A DNA stretch of 64,000 nt from Paraconiothyrium sp. Pb-2020 (taxonomy: Eukaryota; Ascomycota; Dothideomycetes; Pleosporales; Didymosphaeriaceae). The notes under the pieces were generated by a model that made no database searches, was not told where the DNA came from, and worked only from the letters and a program-made list of their open reading frames with translations. The stretch spans positions 372,001 to 436,000 of the forward strand of contig JAJUBI010000010.1 in the NCBI GenBank assembly GCA_022419385.1. Reading direction: 5' to 3'. A program made the translations under genes and the position numbers. Position 1 is the first letter of the stretch; each line of letters opens with the position of its first letter. Below, piece after piece: positions 1 to 11,371 of this stretch.

Positions 1-914
1 TTCGCTGTATCCGTCAATCGAGACATAAGCTCCGTACGAAACAGCGACTTCCCCTCGTCGTCAAGCTCCACGACGCCAGTAGCACCCTGGTACTCAGAGC
101 GTACCTGCTTCTACCAACCGTTCTCAGTGGGGCGTTGCAGACCGTCAAGCTTCTGCCTGAGCCCTAACAGCAGCAGCACTATCACCGGGATGCTCCTCAC
201 CAGCCCACCTCCAGCGGCACCGAAGTTGCCCGCCTTGCAGGCTCTGCAACACTTCGCGGTCGCCACTCCACCCTCAACATCTCCTTCAGCAACTCCATCC
301 TCTGCTTGCCCACGAACACATCATGGTGCTCTTTAACCGTGGTATATGCTTCGGAGGTCTCCAGCTCCACGGTCTCCACCAGCTCCGCGGTACGCTCCTC
401 GTACCCATGGAGTTGTTGGCTTGGCTCAACGAGGTGAGGGACGATACTTACCGGTGCCGCCATTGGAACAAAATACTCGTTAGTATCCCATTGCAATCTG
501 GAGTCAAAGGCTGATGCATCGCTAGAAATTCAGGCGCTTGTCCTGATTCCAAGCCCTGGCGGGACTGCCCTCCCCTCCTCCAAATTCCCACGACGACTGC
601 CCTTAAAAGTCGATATCGCCTCACCTCCATTACCCGCGCCGTGCAATTAGTACGAACAACATTCTCCCCGATGCCATCGGCTTGAACCGCGGCAGCATAC
701 TTAGGAGAGGGTCGGTGGGTGGACGCAAAGGACACGCAGAACCATGTCCGGACACCAGACATGTCGCTCTCCTCCATACCCCAGCATCCGCTCTGAGGCG
801 CTCATTTTCGTCCTCAGCCTGATTCGCAGGGGGCATGCTAGATCGTCGGCGAGGCGCGCTGCTTGCGCTATTGTCTTGACATTCGCCTTTGGGTCGTCTA
901 CCGGTTGTAGTCAT
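1..914 (-). CDS. 3'-part of multi-exon gene running off the left edge; coiled-coil type protein (partial)
   Basis: Unrecognised gene read right to left. Three separated frames look coding: an acidic stretch around 780-850 with NQAEDENERLRAD, a Glu-rich helical stretch at 200-400 with YEERTAELVETVELE and KQRMELLKEMLR, and a final stretch at 1-85 with VVELDDEGKSLFRTELMSR that leaves the window still open. They lie in different frames, and plausible fungal splice signals fall between them (GTATGG near 790, GTAAGT near 455, GTGAGG near 195). I could not fix a single exon set, nor a certain start: the ATG at 914 is one candidate, but a further coding-like stretch continues upstream to about 1050. 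Composition (Glu/Lys/Leu heptads, no transmembrane segment) resembles the coiled-coil genes at 17-19 kb and 54-56 kb. A decayed gene is an alternative. Confidence 0.4.
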
Positions 915-2565
915 CCACGGCCTGCCGCTACTGTCCAAAGAGCACCGCGCAGAATGAGTATGGCATCGACGAAGAAGGCAACTCGGTGTGGTAGGCTAGG
1001 TCCCCCGTCGGAAGCGGCGCATCTCTCGCCCCAGCAGAACCGCGCGACACGTACTCCACAGCCCGTCAACTGCAACTACGAGATTGACCTCCCATATCCG
1101 GCTGTCCCCAACTTTGTTCTACGCTTACTTCATCCCCTTCCCCACTTATCCCTCCTGCCGCACTATATCGAAATCCAGCCCTACAACCCCCGCCCTCTTC
1201 ACAAGCGCCTGCTGCAGGTCCACACCATGGCAATCCGAAAACCAAGACGCTGTGTGTGGTTCGGTGGATAGGGCGCCAGTATGGGCGTTAGGAAGTGGCT
1301 GGAATGAATCGAGGAGAAGCTTGATGGTCGTTGAGAAGAGTGCTTGGCGATGGAGATGTTCTCTTCGAGGTTCGCAATAACCTCATCGCCAATCCCGACG
1401 CGTAGACGGTAGGTTCACGCAACAAGCGACAGCGGCATTGTGATTATCAAGGAAGAACGACAGACTGTAGACTCAGTACTGTTATCCTCTCGTTGTCGCC
1501 AATGTCGCTGAAAGTGATGTATGATGTGTGATCAGAAGCTCGCGGCGCGGCTACGATACTAACCTGGATCTTAGTGACTTGTCGCTGATCAACCGACGCA
1601 TAATGGAGAGTCGAATTCCGCTATCGGATTGTATACCGATAGCCTGGGCTAAACGGCGTGGGCTATTTCGGGCGTGGTATCCGTCTCTGTCTGTGGGCAT
1701 CAACTATGAGTAAGTAAACCTTCGTATCCAAAGTTCGTTCCAACCTTCACATAATCTACACCTGTCGTCATGGTCTAGATCGCACTTCGATATCGTGTTT
1801 AAGACCTTTCGCGACCTATATGCTCCCTAAGCGTGCCTGGCGACTTGCCTTATTTCGTCCAGAACGAGCCAACCGCGTTATGATGGTTCTGCTTAAGAAC
1901 ATGATATACTCCTACCATGTCATTGTCACACCTACTGAATATTAACAGCTGTAACATGACTATTATCATCAGCGCTGCACGTGCGTAGAACACTCCTTGC
2001 AGGATTCGAAGCACAACGCCCACCGAGTTGACTAACGCTCCCCTGCACCGCACTGATCAACAACTACGTCGCGATACAATAAGTCTTGCGGGGACTGTCT
2101 TTACCTCGCTTCTTTCTATTCATGTACAAGGTCGTGTACGCTGGGACCGATCTCGCACCGTTCAAAACTGGTCACTATTGCAACATGTCAACGAAGCTCA
2201 GAGGCAGCCATCTTAAAGGACTCTTGAGGTCAAGAAGCGAGAGGTGGAGAAGCTTGAACAAAAAGTACTATTTTAAATATGTCCGAACTTACAAATCAGC
2301 AATAGTTTAAGCGCAAGGTGTTATGATTTTATATTTTTTTGAATTCTCAGCATGCCCCCGATCCAGTTGCATCATCACTGCCAATTGGGTTCACTTATGT
2401 GTCTCTCCTTTGTAAACTTTCTTGTTCTTCATTCCAGGCACTTTCGTTAATCCTCTTGATGTATAATTTGTGGTGCAGAGTGCTTACTCCCGTGTAGGTT
2501 TTGAACCTCCACAACCTGCGCACGAATTTCCTTAGGGTCTTGCTCCGTCCCCACCTACGACCACT
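915..2565. other. gene-free stretch
   Basis: No frame with convincing protein character, apart from possible 5' exon sequence of the left-edge gene up to about 1050. Near 2225-2275 a short plus-strand frame (VKKREVEKLEQK) looks like the end of a coiled-coil relic. Otherwise I see only AT-richer sequence. Confidence 0.4.
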
Positions 2566-3018
2566 CTAGCACCAGTCACAGTAGCCCTCGAAGAAGTTCA
2601 ACCATAATCGAGGAGGTTTTGTGATGAGGACTAGAAGAGATTGCACGAGCACGCGCACCGACACGCGTACTAACACGCGCACCAGGGAAGCTACTATTGA
2701 GAGCAGGCTAACCATGGGTGGCACAATAATAGGCAAGAGAAATGCGATTGGTATAAGTGTGATCCTGTAAATGGCGGATACGAGACCTAAGATAAGGACG
2801 AGCCGGCCGAGTATAACAAGGACGTCAACATCATCATTCATATAATTCTCAGCGGGCCCCATGTGCGGCTCCCAATGGAATAAGCCTGAAGTGTCGATGT
2901 AGGGGTTGCGATTCCTTCGTGGGGTTGCATCATCGGCGCTTGCGATGCTGATTGCACGTATGTGGCGGTGATGCGAATTGGTCATCGCCCCAAGAGGCCG
3001 AGAGGCTCTAGGATCCAT
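2566..3018 (-). CDS. small multi-pass membrane protein, unknown function
   Basis: Intact 150-residue frame from an ATG at 3018; a second ATG at residue 12 is possible. Residues 1-60 are polar and His/Arg/Ser-rich. From about residue 64 onward the protein is strongly hydrophobic, with at least two membrane segments (around DVLVILGRLVLILGLVSAIY and the following IPIAFLLPIIVPPMVSLLSI). An amphipathic Val-Arg repeat VRVLVRVSVRVLVQ follows, encoded by a short GCGCACC/ACACGCG-like DNA repetition at 2650-2690. The C terminus ends in Trp/Cys. A TATATAAA element on the minus strand at 3197-3204 fits a promoter about 180 nt upstream. No family recognised. It resembles the other small membrane proteins in this window in layout only. 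Confidence 0.6.
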   Translation of the reverse strand: MDPRASRPLGAMTNSHHRHIRAISIASADDATPRRNRNPYIDTSGLFHWEPHMGPAENYMNDDVDVLVILGRLVLILGLVSAIYRITLIPIAFLLPIIVPPMVSLLSIVASLVRVLVRVSVRVLVQSLLVLITKPPRLWLNFFEGYCDWC

Positions 3019-3196
3019 GGGTTCCGGTCTAGTAGGTAGAATCTCGGGATTGGGTAAGATCTTTGCACACGAGATGTATTTGCGAACCCGTGTTTGCGTG
3101 CTTGTGAAAATTGGATGGAGGATGTGATATTAGTTGTGTTTCCTGCTGGAACAGAAAGTGGTGTGTTTGAATGCCGAACCTACGACACATAGAAGA

Positions 3197-3204
3197 TTTA
3201 TATA
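3197..3204 (-). promoter_or_regulatory. TATA-box candidate for the membrane protein gene ending at 2566
   Basis: Minus-strand TATATAAA about 180 nt upstream of the ATG at 3018. Position and sequence only. Confidence 0.3.
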
Positions 3205-3216
3205 GCTAACTGAGGT

Positions 3217-3282
3217 TACATGGGAGTAAGTCACAATGTACATGGGGATAAGTCATAATGTATATGGGAGTAAGTCACAATG
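3217..3282. repeat. three tandem copies of a 22-nt unit
   Basis: Three consecutive 22-nt units (3217-3238, 3239-3260, 3261-3282) of the form TACATGGGAGTAAGTCACAA plus TG. The outer two differ at one base and the middle one at a few. They lie just upstream of the TATA candidate of the neighbouring membrane protein gene. Confidence 0.85.
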
Positions 3283-5265
3283 CATTGTCTAGAGGTCTCC
3301 TGAGACGACAAATTCAACGTGACGAATATAGGACGAACGACAATGACGCAAACAGACTTGGTAATTGTGTGAGGCTATTATAACTAGGCAAATGACAAGT
3401 GCGAGAGAACGTAGCGGTAACATTGCAGTATGGGCGCGGCGTTAGGAGTTACTCCATCATCTGTAATCATCTTCACCACACATGACCTCGGTCGCAATAT
3501 AACACTGCCACATGAACCAGACCCAGAAGAATAAATGGTATCTTATATACTATATACGACATTACTTCTTTGATGTATACCTTGGACGCCCTTTACAGCT
3601 TTCATTTGACTTGCACCTATCTAGCGACGAACAATATCTTCTATTAAAGGTTGGTCGCGTAAAGATGACTACTAATTAAAGGTGTTTGATACGATATCTT
3701 ACGTCTGATGCTGCTCCTTCCAGCTCAACTCCTTGATAGATGCTCTTTATGGACTGCCAATTCGTTCAAGGTTGTGCCAGATCCTATTACAATTATACGT
3801 TATAAAAGTAACACCAACAGTCATATACTCTTATAGATCACACTTATATACACCTCTGCAGCACTGCCAAGCTTCTCCTTATCTGCAGTCGTCGCCTTCG
3901 CAACAAACCCAGCTTTCGAGTAAGTAGTGGCGATCATTAGAGCTGTACCTTGAATGACTCCGCCCTTACATCCCAGTTTACGGGATTTCGACTCACCGCA
4001 GGTCGTGGCGTCTGAATCTTATTCGAGGCGGGGATTTTGGACGAATGCGTCCAGACCTGCAAAAGTCGGGTATAATACACCAATGCAGATGTTCGTAAGC
4101 CCTATTCGAGAAGGTCTTCAGCACTAGCATTGTATGGATGTCTAGAGCATTGTACATCGGGGGAAGTAGCTAACGACTCAGACTTATTGTAACGTCACGA
4201 TGTTACCATCTCTTTGCTTTCACTCCTAGCAAATATGACCCCAGTAGAGCATAGACAAGTGGTTATTGGCTTTGTTTCTCTAGCATTTTAGACTGAAATT
4301 CGGACCGTAACGTTGGCATTTTAAGCTGCAGTTTCTGCATCTCAAGCTGCCCCATTGCCACGATTATACTATATAGAATAGCAAGCCAAAACCATTGTGA
4401 GCGTATACACATGTCCACAGTGATCAAAGATTGAATGGTGCCAGATTGTGGATTCCCTATGTTGGGACGTTGACAAACAGTTGTAAGGTTAGTGGGTAAT
4501 GGCGTAGCCTAGGGTGACTCGCTTTATGTTGCGTCTTCGAAATCATTAGTTGATAATGTGGGACCGTAGATGGTGAAGGTCTTCGTACGAGAGATTGCAG
4601 GGCAGAGGCAGGTGAAACTATAGTAGCTCTTTGTAGAATATTGACACATGAGAACCTCGGGTAGCGTATCGCCGGCCTAGAATCGGAGAACGAACCTGCC
4701 GTAGTGGAACCGTCTCCATCTCCCGCGTCTGTCGACATAAATACGGTGTATAAGGTGGCATCACTTGCGGAGGTAGCGTAGGAGAAAAGGCCGAGTTGTT
4801 AGCAAGTGGCTGATCTGATTCGGGCCGGCGCCGGCGCCAATGTCAGACGTCGCTCGACCTAAGGCGCACATATTATTCCCAACTTATTCCTCTCCTTTCT
4901 TTTACCTCTCCTTATGGCCTTTTACGTTGTTGTCCTCGGTCCTTGTCGCTTCGGAGCGACCTTCTGGAGCAGGCAGCCCGTCCCCGTACCACCGTTGACC
5001 TGGCCGCCGTTGTACACATGCCCGTGATCTTTAAGCTCCTTCCCGGCAGACCGCTCTCGCGATAGCGTCCTCCAGACCTCAGCAGGGCGGCAGGTGCAGG
5101 ATTTCGGCGACGTCCCGGCCCCCGTCATTGTGGACGTTGGCGGGGTTATACGATCTGATACTGTTAAAAGGCGGGGCGCCGTCGCAGGAAGCTCGAGGCC
5201 GCCTTTACCATAGGTCAATCGCGCCTTCCGCAATTGACACAACAAAACGCAGGTCACACGCTTGA
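3283..5265. other. gene-poor AT-richer stretch
   Basis: No convincing coding frame. Frames are short and interrupted. From about 4920 a GC-rich stretch (with frames such as FYVVVLGPCRFGATFW and DVPAPVIVDVGGVI) may be the 5' part of the decayed gene that follows. Confidence 0.4.
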
Positions 5266-6722
5266 AGACTCGTTTGCGATAAATCGCTTCGGGGGGTCGC
5301 CACGCCCGTCGCGTACGAGGGCATGACCCAGGGCAAAGCGATTGATTTCGTGGGGCTCCTGCCAGCCAGAAACGAGTACCTCGAGCTCGATGTACCGCCT
5401 ACTATCGTCAAGAGCCTTGAACGACCCGTCGTATACCTCGATCATGCGGGCAGACACGCAACGGTTCATTCCACTGTGCAAGAGGCGCGGGCATTGATAG
5501 ACTACGATGAGATGCTTATTAACAATTGCCTGCATGAGATATTCTCACAAGAATCGAACGAATTCCACTGTAAAGTGCGAGAGCGATCAGGCTATTCGTT
5601 GTGCACACAGCCGGGCTAAATCCGCGCGAGGTCAAACATCTACCCAACTATGACTACGAAACCATGGTGAAGGGGAAACCAGTCATATCTCTTCGACGAG
5701 GTCATTGCAGGCTAGCGGGGTTACTTTGAAAGTGATTCGCACCACAAAACAAACATGATCATCAATGTAGAACCGTAGTGCCTTCTTCGGAGGTGAACCG
5801 GCTTCAACACCATCTTCGGAGGCGCCGACACAGTACTCCAAACGGTCACCCTGCAGCACGCCAGGTACTTAGGCCACGAATTTTCGGACGACGATGCCCA
5901 GCAGCGCATATCAGAATCGCACGAGAAATACTTGATGGGGGAACCCTTGCAGCATACACTTCCGGACAGCTTCTGTATCAAAACTTTTTGACGTGCGGAA
6001 CGAAGTGCCCAGTTACGACTATTAACTACACACGTTGACGTGTAAAATTTGATGCAGAAGGATGAGTCAAGCTCAAATGGCATCGACATCCCTAACGGGC
6101 CGCAGTTTAGGTGATCGTCAGCCATTGCGGCAATCTGCAGTCGTCTGCTGAACGGACCGTCTTTAAGTCTTAGAGGAGTAAGTGAGATCACCCATCACAG
6201 CTGATCACGTTCCGACCGCGAGCTAGCTACAGCGCCGATACAAGAGGGCCTGAGGCTTATATGCTCGAAGCCGAGAGCGTGGGATATGGCCGCTATCGGT
6301 TGGGTACTCCAACGATCTAGCTCACTCGAGTGACCGAATATATACTTCTACACCGCGGGAACGAGCCATTGGGGAATCCCAGACCCTCTCCCCCACGTTT
6401 AGGAAAATCTGATTCGTCCCCAGTCCGTCGTCAATTGAAGTCGAACTCTGGGCCTGCAAGGAGGCAGACTATGTTGCGCCAGTTTGCATGATACTCTTAA
6501 AACGTCGTCGTTCCCCTATTGTGGACCCAGGGAGGTCCCTCGTACTTGGACATTAGGTCGCGCGAGTTTGCGACTCACCGTGCATTAAAACCTATAGTTG
6601 ACGGAGCACAACCAACGGCATGGGATATCATCCTTTGCCAAGTCTTATTACGACTTCACGACACTTTGCTTGACGATGGCACTTTTCCCAGGCTACCGTT
6701 CTCATCCATACTCTTCGGATAG
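5266..6722 (+). pseudogene. decayed plus-strand gene, family not recognised
   Basis: Several plus-strand segments read like real protein but are broken by stops and frame changes. 5266-5619 is an open stretch containing VAYEGMTQGKAIDFVGLLPA and ending at a stop. A frame-shifted continuation at 5610-5700 contains PNYDYETMVKGKPVISL. A segment at 5790-5988 contains ARYLGHEFSDDDAQQRISES and ends in a stop. Interrupted pieces reach about 6180, and another open stretch lies at 6519-6722 (PTAWDIILCQVLLRLHD). The segments look like one ancestral protein of several hundred residues. Introns could explain some breaks but not the in-frame stops inside otherwise coherent stretches. I could not assign a family. 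Confidence 0.3.
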
Positions 6723-8084
6723 ACTTACCGCCCGTGCCAGAGCTAATCGTCCGCTTTGGTTAACCTACACTGTCCGTAGGATTGCAGCATGCTTTTTCGC
6801 CTCCATTACTATATCAGATAGCGTACCACAAGTTACTCTCCCAATGCAATTTATTTGGTATACTTAGTTCTTACATTGCTGTGACGTCTTCAACCATGTA
6901 CCAGTGTTTTCGCCCTTTCCTGCATAGATTTATGCGGAATCCATGTCCATCTTTAGCTATTCCTTTTTTGGATGGTGATGTGGGAATACCCGTTCTGGGC
7001 TGGTGCGGGGGAGCTGGGATATTCATCCGTGGAACGAAAGGATAAGGCAACGAATTGAAAGCAGGTATTTCTCTCTGTTTTGATTTTCCTTGTAGGATAA
7101 CGTTGGGAGTGGAGCAGGCGGAGGAGCGAAAATGAAAGTAAAGAGAAGAGAAGGGAAGCACTGGAGCCAATACAAAGTCTACGGCGGTTGGTATCAATGC
7201 TTGCTTCGATTCGACGTTCCTGGCTCGATTAATTTTGTTTTCTCGGTGGCTACAAAGATTCACGATCATTTAAAAAGACTGCTAACCAGGTCTGCAGCGC
7301 AACAGTTGGAGGCATCTTTCGTTGAGAGATAGTCGAGCTAATCTTCAAGGAGAAACAACCATCTCATGGGCCATGTGCAGCGACCGCAGTTAATCCTGGC
7401 CTCTAAGACCGACTCGATGAGCTAAGCTGGGCATTGAGGGTTCCGCCTTCAGTAGTTAGCGTTTGACGCGGTTAAAGACACACCCGCCGGGCAGGCAAAT
7501 TTCCAAATCTTCCTCACGTGTCCCGTAGAAGCTCCATGCACGCGGTGGTAGGTACAAGAGGATAGACATAGATGGCCAGTACATGGAGGTATTGCGATAG
7601 TTAAGTGGTGTTTGAATCATGTATAAATGAAAGTCGACTTGCATTGTAAGATAGTATTGTCTGTATGCGCAGAGAGGAAAACTGGGCTTGAGTAACCATG
7701 TCTATAAAAGAAGGCTTAGGCCGGGTATGATAAGAAACAGAACCAAGATGAGGTGATGAAGTACCCATGAGGTGGAGCCAGGTCCGCCATCGAATGCCAC
7801 AAAGGAAAAGACAAAAAAGTCGTATGGAAGTCTATTATGCTATCCCACCCAAGTGTAGGAGAGAACCTGCAGGAGAAGGACAAGTGTGGAATGGACCGCT
7901 GAACAGAACCGAAAGAAGCACGATAAATAAACTACTGTAGGGAAGATGTGCCAAAGCACTGATGAGTAGGGGATGTCGGCCACAATACCTTCACAAATTT
8001 TGGGTGATTTGGACAAACCCAGGCCGATCAATATCGTCTCCGGGCTGAGCAACACTGTTTCCAGGCTTTTCACCTGGGACGATA
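6723..8084. other. gene-free stretch
   Basis: Only short uninterpretable frames, the longest about 130 codons on the minus strand and low in protein character. It separates the decayed gene from the 3' end of the DUF7924-like gene. Confidence 0.4.
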
Positions 8085-9434
8085 TTACTTCTCTGGTTGA
8101 GGCATTAGGCTTCCGAAATAGTTCCCAGGGATCTTGTCAATGCCATCTTCCTTTGATGGAAGTGTGCGCTGGCGCTTGGTGCCCTTGGTCTTCCACGATC
8201 TGAGGAGTTCTCTGATCGATGTGAGCCGTTTGTCTGTGGCATAGGCCGTTATGTTCTTAATGATACCCCGAGCCTCTTCCATGTCTGACTGGCTAAACAT
8301 GGAATAGGACTCGTGGCCTGGGAAGAACTCCATGTGGTAGTGATGCGCTTCTGCGCCTCTGACATCGGCTCTTGTTTCACGCCAATGAACGTGAAACTGG
8401 ATGTTCTCGCCGTCCGTTGTGATGGACATATGAGATGTCTGTATGGAACTTGGGCTATGAACGCCCGCGCGCTCATGCAGCTTGAAGAGATGGTTAACAA
8501 TCGCAGCGCCGTCACGACTGCCTTGGAGTCTAGCGTCCAACATATTTTGTGAGCTCGTTGGAGACTTCCATTGTATCGTGAGAAAGGGTAGATGCATGTT
8601 GGCTGCGAGGGGTTCCAGGTTCAACTTTGTCTCCTCTTCCTCGTCGAAAGCCTTTGATGAACCCGCAATTTCCGCGCATTCCCCGGGAATGTAACCGTAC
8701 GCGACGTCCGGTTGTGGTTGGGATAGCGCCTTGTGTTGCTCTGCGACCGCCGAACTTGGGGCCTGAGGCAGGTACTCCCTAGCCAGATTGGACTCGACGC
8801 AGAAAGCTACGTAAGGATGACCACCTTCAAACTCTCCTTGCAGACCCTCCATCAACGTAGGACTAAGCTTGACCATGATGGATGACTCGCCTTCGGAATT
8901 GTGCATCTTTGTCAACTTTACAAGTTTCTTTCCATGAGGTGAAGCCGCCGCCGACCTAGGCCTGCAGATGATGTTTTTGAGGTGATCCTTGAGATCCTCT
9001 GGTATCGGGTGGTCTTTGGACAGGTGTATGTTATACGCACGGAGTTTGTTTTTGTCGTCAAGAGATTTCGGCATGGGGAAAGTGCTTTCCTCGTCAGAGC
9101 TGGAGCTGGAGCTGACGGTGCCACTACCTTCCGTGCTGCGGGAGAGGCTCTCGAGGGTTGCAAGGTTGTCGTGGGTCACTGGCAGCGCAGTTGCCTCAGC
9201 ACGCTCTTCACGGGGCGCGTCGTCGGATGAAGACGTTGGGGTATCCCTCCGCGAGCTCACAGTGGACCACGTATCCGAGGCGGAGCGGCGCCGCTGCTGA
9301 ATTGGCCTGTGTGCGGTACGGCCGGGCGAGGGACTGTCCGAAAGAGACCGCTTCGTGGGGGTGAGTCTGTAGCGTTCCGGAGAGGTGTCTTGGTCGGCGG
9401 TCGAGCGTCCGATTCTATCGCCACTGATAGACAT
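8085..9434 (-). CDS. DUF7924-like protein with PD-(D/E)XK nuclease-type fold, catalytic Glu replaced
   Basis: Single-exon gene, 449 residues, ATG at 9434. Residues 1-120 are disordered and rich in Ser, Pro, Arg and Asp, including a poly-Ser run near 108-113. Residues 120-160 form a charged helix-like lead (DDKNKLRAYNIHLSKDHPIP), followed by the core domain to about 410. The core carries PD at residues 242-243 in the context QPDVAYGY, then LPFLTIQWK at 282-290. In fungal DUF7924/PD-(D/E)XK-like proteins these positions usually read PD ... (E)xK, so Gln288 replaces the metal-binding Glu while Lys290 stays. A basic tail (KTKGTKRQR) could be a nuclear signal. Family assignment rests on motif order and spacing seen by eye. 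The altered motif argues against normal nuclease activity. The next gene upstream on this strand is the broken lysine-rich gene. Confidence 0.75.
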   Translation of the reverse strand: MSISGDRIGRSTADQDTSPERYRLTPTKRSLSDSPSPGRTAHRPIQQRRRSASDTWSTVSSRRDTPTSSSDDAPREERAEATALPVTHDNLATLESLSRSTEGSGTVSSSSSSDEESTFPMPKSLDDKNKLRAYNIHLSKDHPIPEDLKDHLKNIICRPRSAAASPHGKKLVKLTKMHNSEGESSIMVKLSPTLMEGLQGEFEGGHPYVAFCVESNLAREYLPQAPSSAVAEQHKALSQPQPDVAYGYIPGECAEIAGSSKAFDEEEETKLNLEPLAANMHLPFLTIQWKSPTSSQNMLDARLQGSRDGAAIVNHLFKLHERAGVHSPSSIQTSHMSITTDGENIQFHVHWRETRADVRGAEAHHYHMEFFPGHESYSMFSQSDMEEARGIIKNITAYATDKRLTSIRELLRSWKTKGTKRQRTLPSKEDGIDKIPGNYFGSLMPQPEK

Positions 9435-9884
9435 GTAGAATGTGTGGGGCTACGGAGGGCCGTTGAGGTGAGCGGGTTCAGAGAAATCCTTGCGTGGTGA
9501 AGTGGCGGCCCAGGCGCCGTGGAGTTAGTGGTGGGAGCAAACCCCTCCAGGCGGCTGCGCGGGGGTGGAACTGCGGGCACGGGCGGACAATCAGCAGTGA
9601 GCGAGACAATAGGAGCAGTGCACACCTTGAGCAGCAATTGACTTCAGTAGCAACAGCGGTGGCGTCGGGATTGATTTTCGAGGAAGGCGACGAGGTGGGA
9701 GAGTGTTATTGTGGTGCTTGATGAAGCTATGGGAGCTGTCCAAATAGGGACCTAGCTTCAGCAAACGGAAGGCGCGTGCGCTCAGACCGCATGCAGCAAG
9801 TTTGTTGACCGGCGAAGAGTAATTTTCGAGAGCGTATGGATGTGGGCGTGGTACGATTGGAGTGAGCCTTGGTCTGCAACGTTC
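9435..9884. other. intergenic stretch
   Basis: GC-rich sequence upstream of the DUF7924-like gene, with no supported coding frame. It presumably holds that gene's promoter. No clear TATA element was seen. Confidence 0.35.
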
Positions 9885-10987
9885 TCAATCGAAACGTCCC
9901 ATTTGCACCCGTGATAGCTGCTTTGCTCCACTTCCTCGGGAAACATCAAGGGGAAACATCAAGCCCATGCGAATGAACAACTTGAGAATTGCATTCACAT
10001 GCCCCTCGAAGTAGTCGTGTGAAGAGCAGCGGACGTGATCGTTGAGAAAATTAAGCTGCTTCCGAAGGTGCATATCAACGCTCCCAGGATGGGGGATATC
10101 TAAAAGAATTCCAAAGCCTCTACAGAAATCGATCCTCGTCAACGCCCATTTCTTCCATGGCTATCATGAACCCTCCTTTCTCCGATGTCTCCTTTGTTTC
10201 ATCATCAACGTCGATCGTACATGCTGTCATCTGCCGGTGCTCTCTCCAACATCTCCTCTCCTCTGCAGCGACTCTACTGTCGCTCTTCAAGAACCCTCTT
10301 CCCCTTCTTGGCCTTGACCCCGCCCACGAGTCGCTTGTGCTCATCCCTGTCTTTCTCTTGCTTACCCGCACTCCCCTCAGCCGAATTCTCCTCCTCTTCT
10401 TCCAAAGCCGCCCTCCTCTTCCAGTCCTTGACCTCATGCTTCCTTCGCTTGTACTCTGACCTGTCCTTCTTCTGCTTACCCACACCCCCCTTCGTCACGT
10501 CCTTCTTCGGTTCAGAGCTGTCCTCGGCCTGTGCAACGGTACTGTCCTTGCGCGACTTCTTCGACTTTCAACTCTTCTTGCTCTCCCCGGCGGCTTGTGC
10601 CGTTGGTCGTCTATTGCGCGCGGCTGCCGAGTTTTCAGCAAGCGGTGGGGCAGCTTTCACGGTTGTCGGCCTTTGTCCTTCCATGAATTTTCGAAGCCCG
10701 TTGGCTTCGTCGCTGTTGAAACGTGCCCGGGTTTCCGGTGGTGTGTGGCCGAGGCGCGAGTCGTCTGCTTCTGCACCGTATATGCCTCGTCGAGGTATCT
10801 CCTTCTCGCTCAACAAGCGTAACGCGTAGGTGAGCTGTTCGACAAAATACGGATCGCAAGAACCGCCATTGTGACGCGGAGTCCGGGGGCCGCAGCCTAT
10901 CATATACCAACGATGTGCCTCGAAGAAGGCATCAACGTCAAGCGGTTCGGGATCGTCTGGACTCTGGAGCTCCGATAGCGTATACAT
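9885..10987 (-). pseudogene. broken lysine-rich gene: in-frame TGA plus further frame changes
   Basis: The frame starts at ATG 10987 (MYTLSELQSPDD) and runs 139 residues to a TGA at 10568-10570. The same frame then stays open for 97 more codons to 10274, and composition does not change across the stop: GESKKS before it, KSKKSRKDS after it. The post-stop part has a diverged internal duplication (GKQKKDRSEYKRR ... and GKQEKDRDEHKRL ...). Beyond 10274 another frame continues with AAEERRCWREHRQ to 10120, and a third with HLRKQLNFLNDHVRCSSHDY to 9885. This looks like one charged protein disabled by a nonsense change and by frameshifts or unrecognised introns. Stop readthrough is an alternative for the first break, but the TGA-AAG context is not a known strong readthrough context. 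The gene is head-to-head with the FHA/pseudokinase gene. Confidence 0.5.
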
Positions 10988-11371
10988 CTTTGTGGTGTGG
11001 GCGGAGGCTCGCTGATGCACAAGTTGGCTTTGTTGCAGGTGTTGTCGTGGTTGGTGTAAACAGGCTTAAACTCATAACGGCTAGCGTCCCCCGGTTTCCC
11101 TCACTACAGCTTTCAAGTCAAACTTCGTCACTCACCACGACGCTACACCTTGGAAAGCCCACGCAGATTCTCAAGCCTCGACTGCGCGCGACTTCGCAAC
11201 CACACTGAGAACACCCAGCACCACCTGCTCTCCTCCAAATCCAAGTCGAGATTATCCGCGACGTGGGCGATCTTCGTTCTATCCATCGTCCGCTTCAAAA
11301 CCGCGGCTGCGCCCACTGTGAGCAGCAGCATTTCTTCAGCTTAACAGATTATTAATCAAGTGCACAGTAGA

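Noticed and set aside
2480..2560. possible tRNA (GGTTCAAAACCT-like arm on the minus strand)
   Set aside because: No matching acceptor stem, D-arm or anticodon stem could be folded around it.
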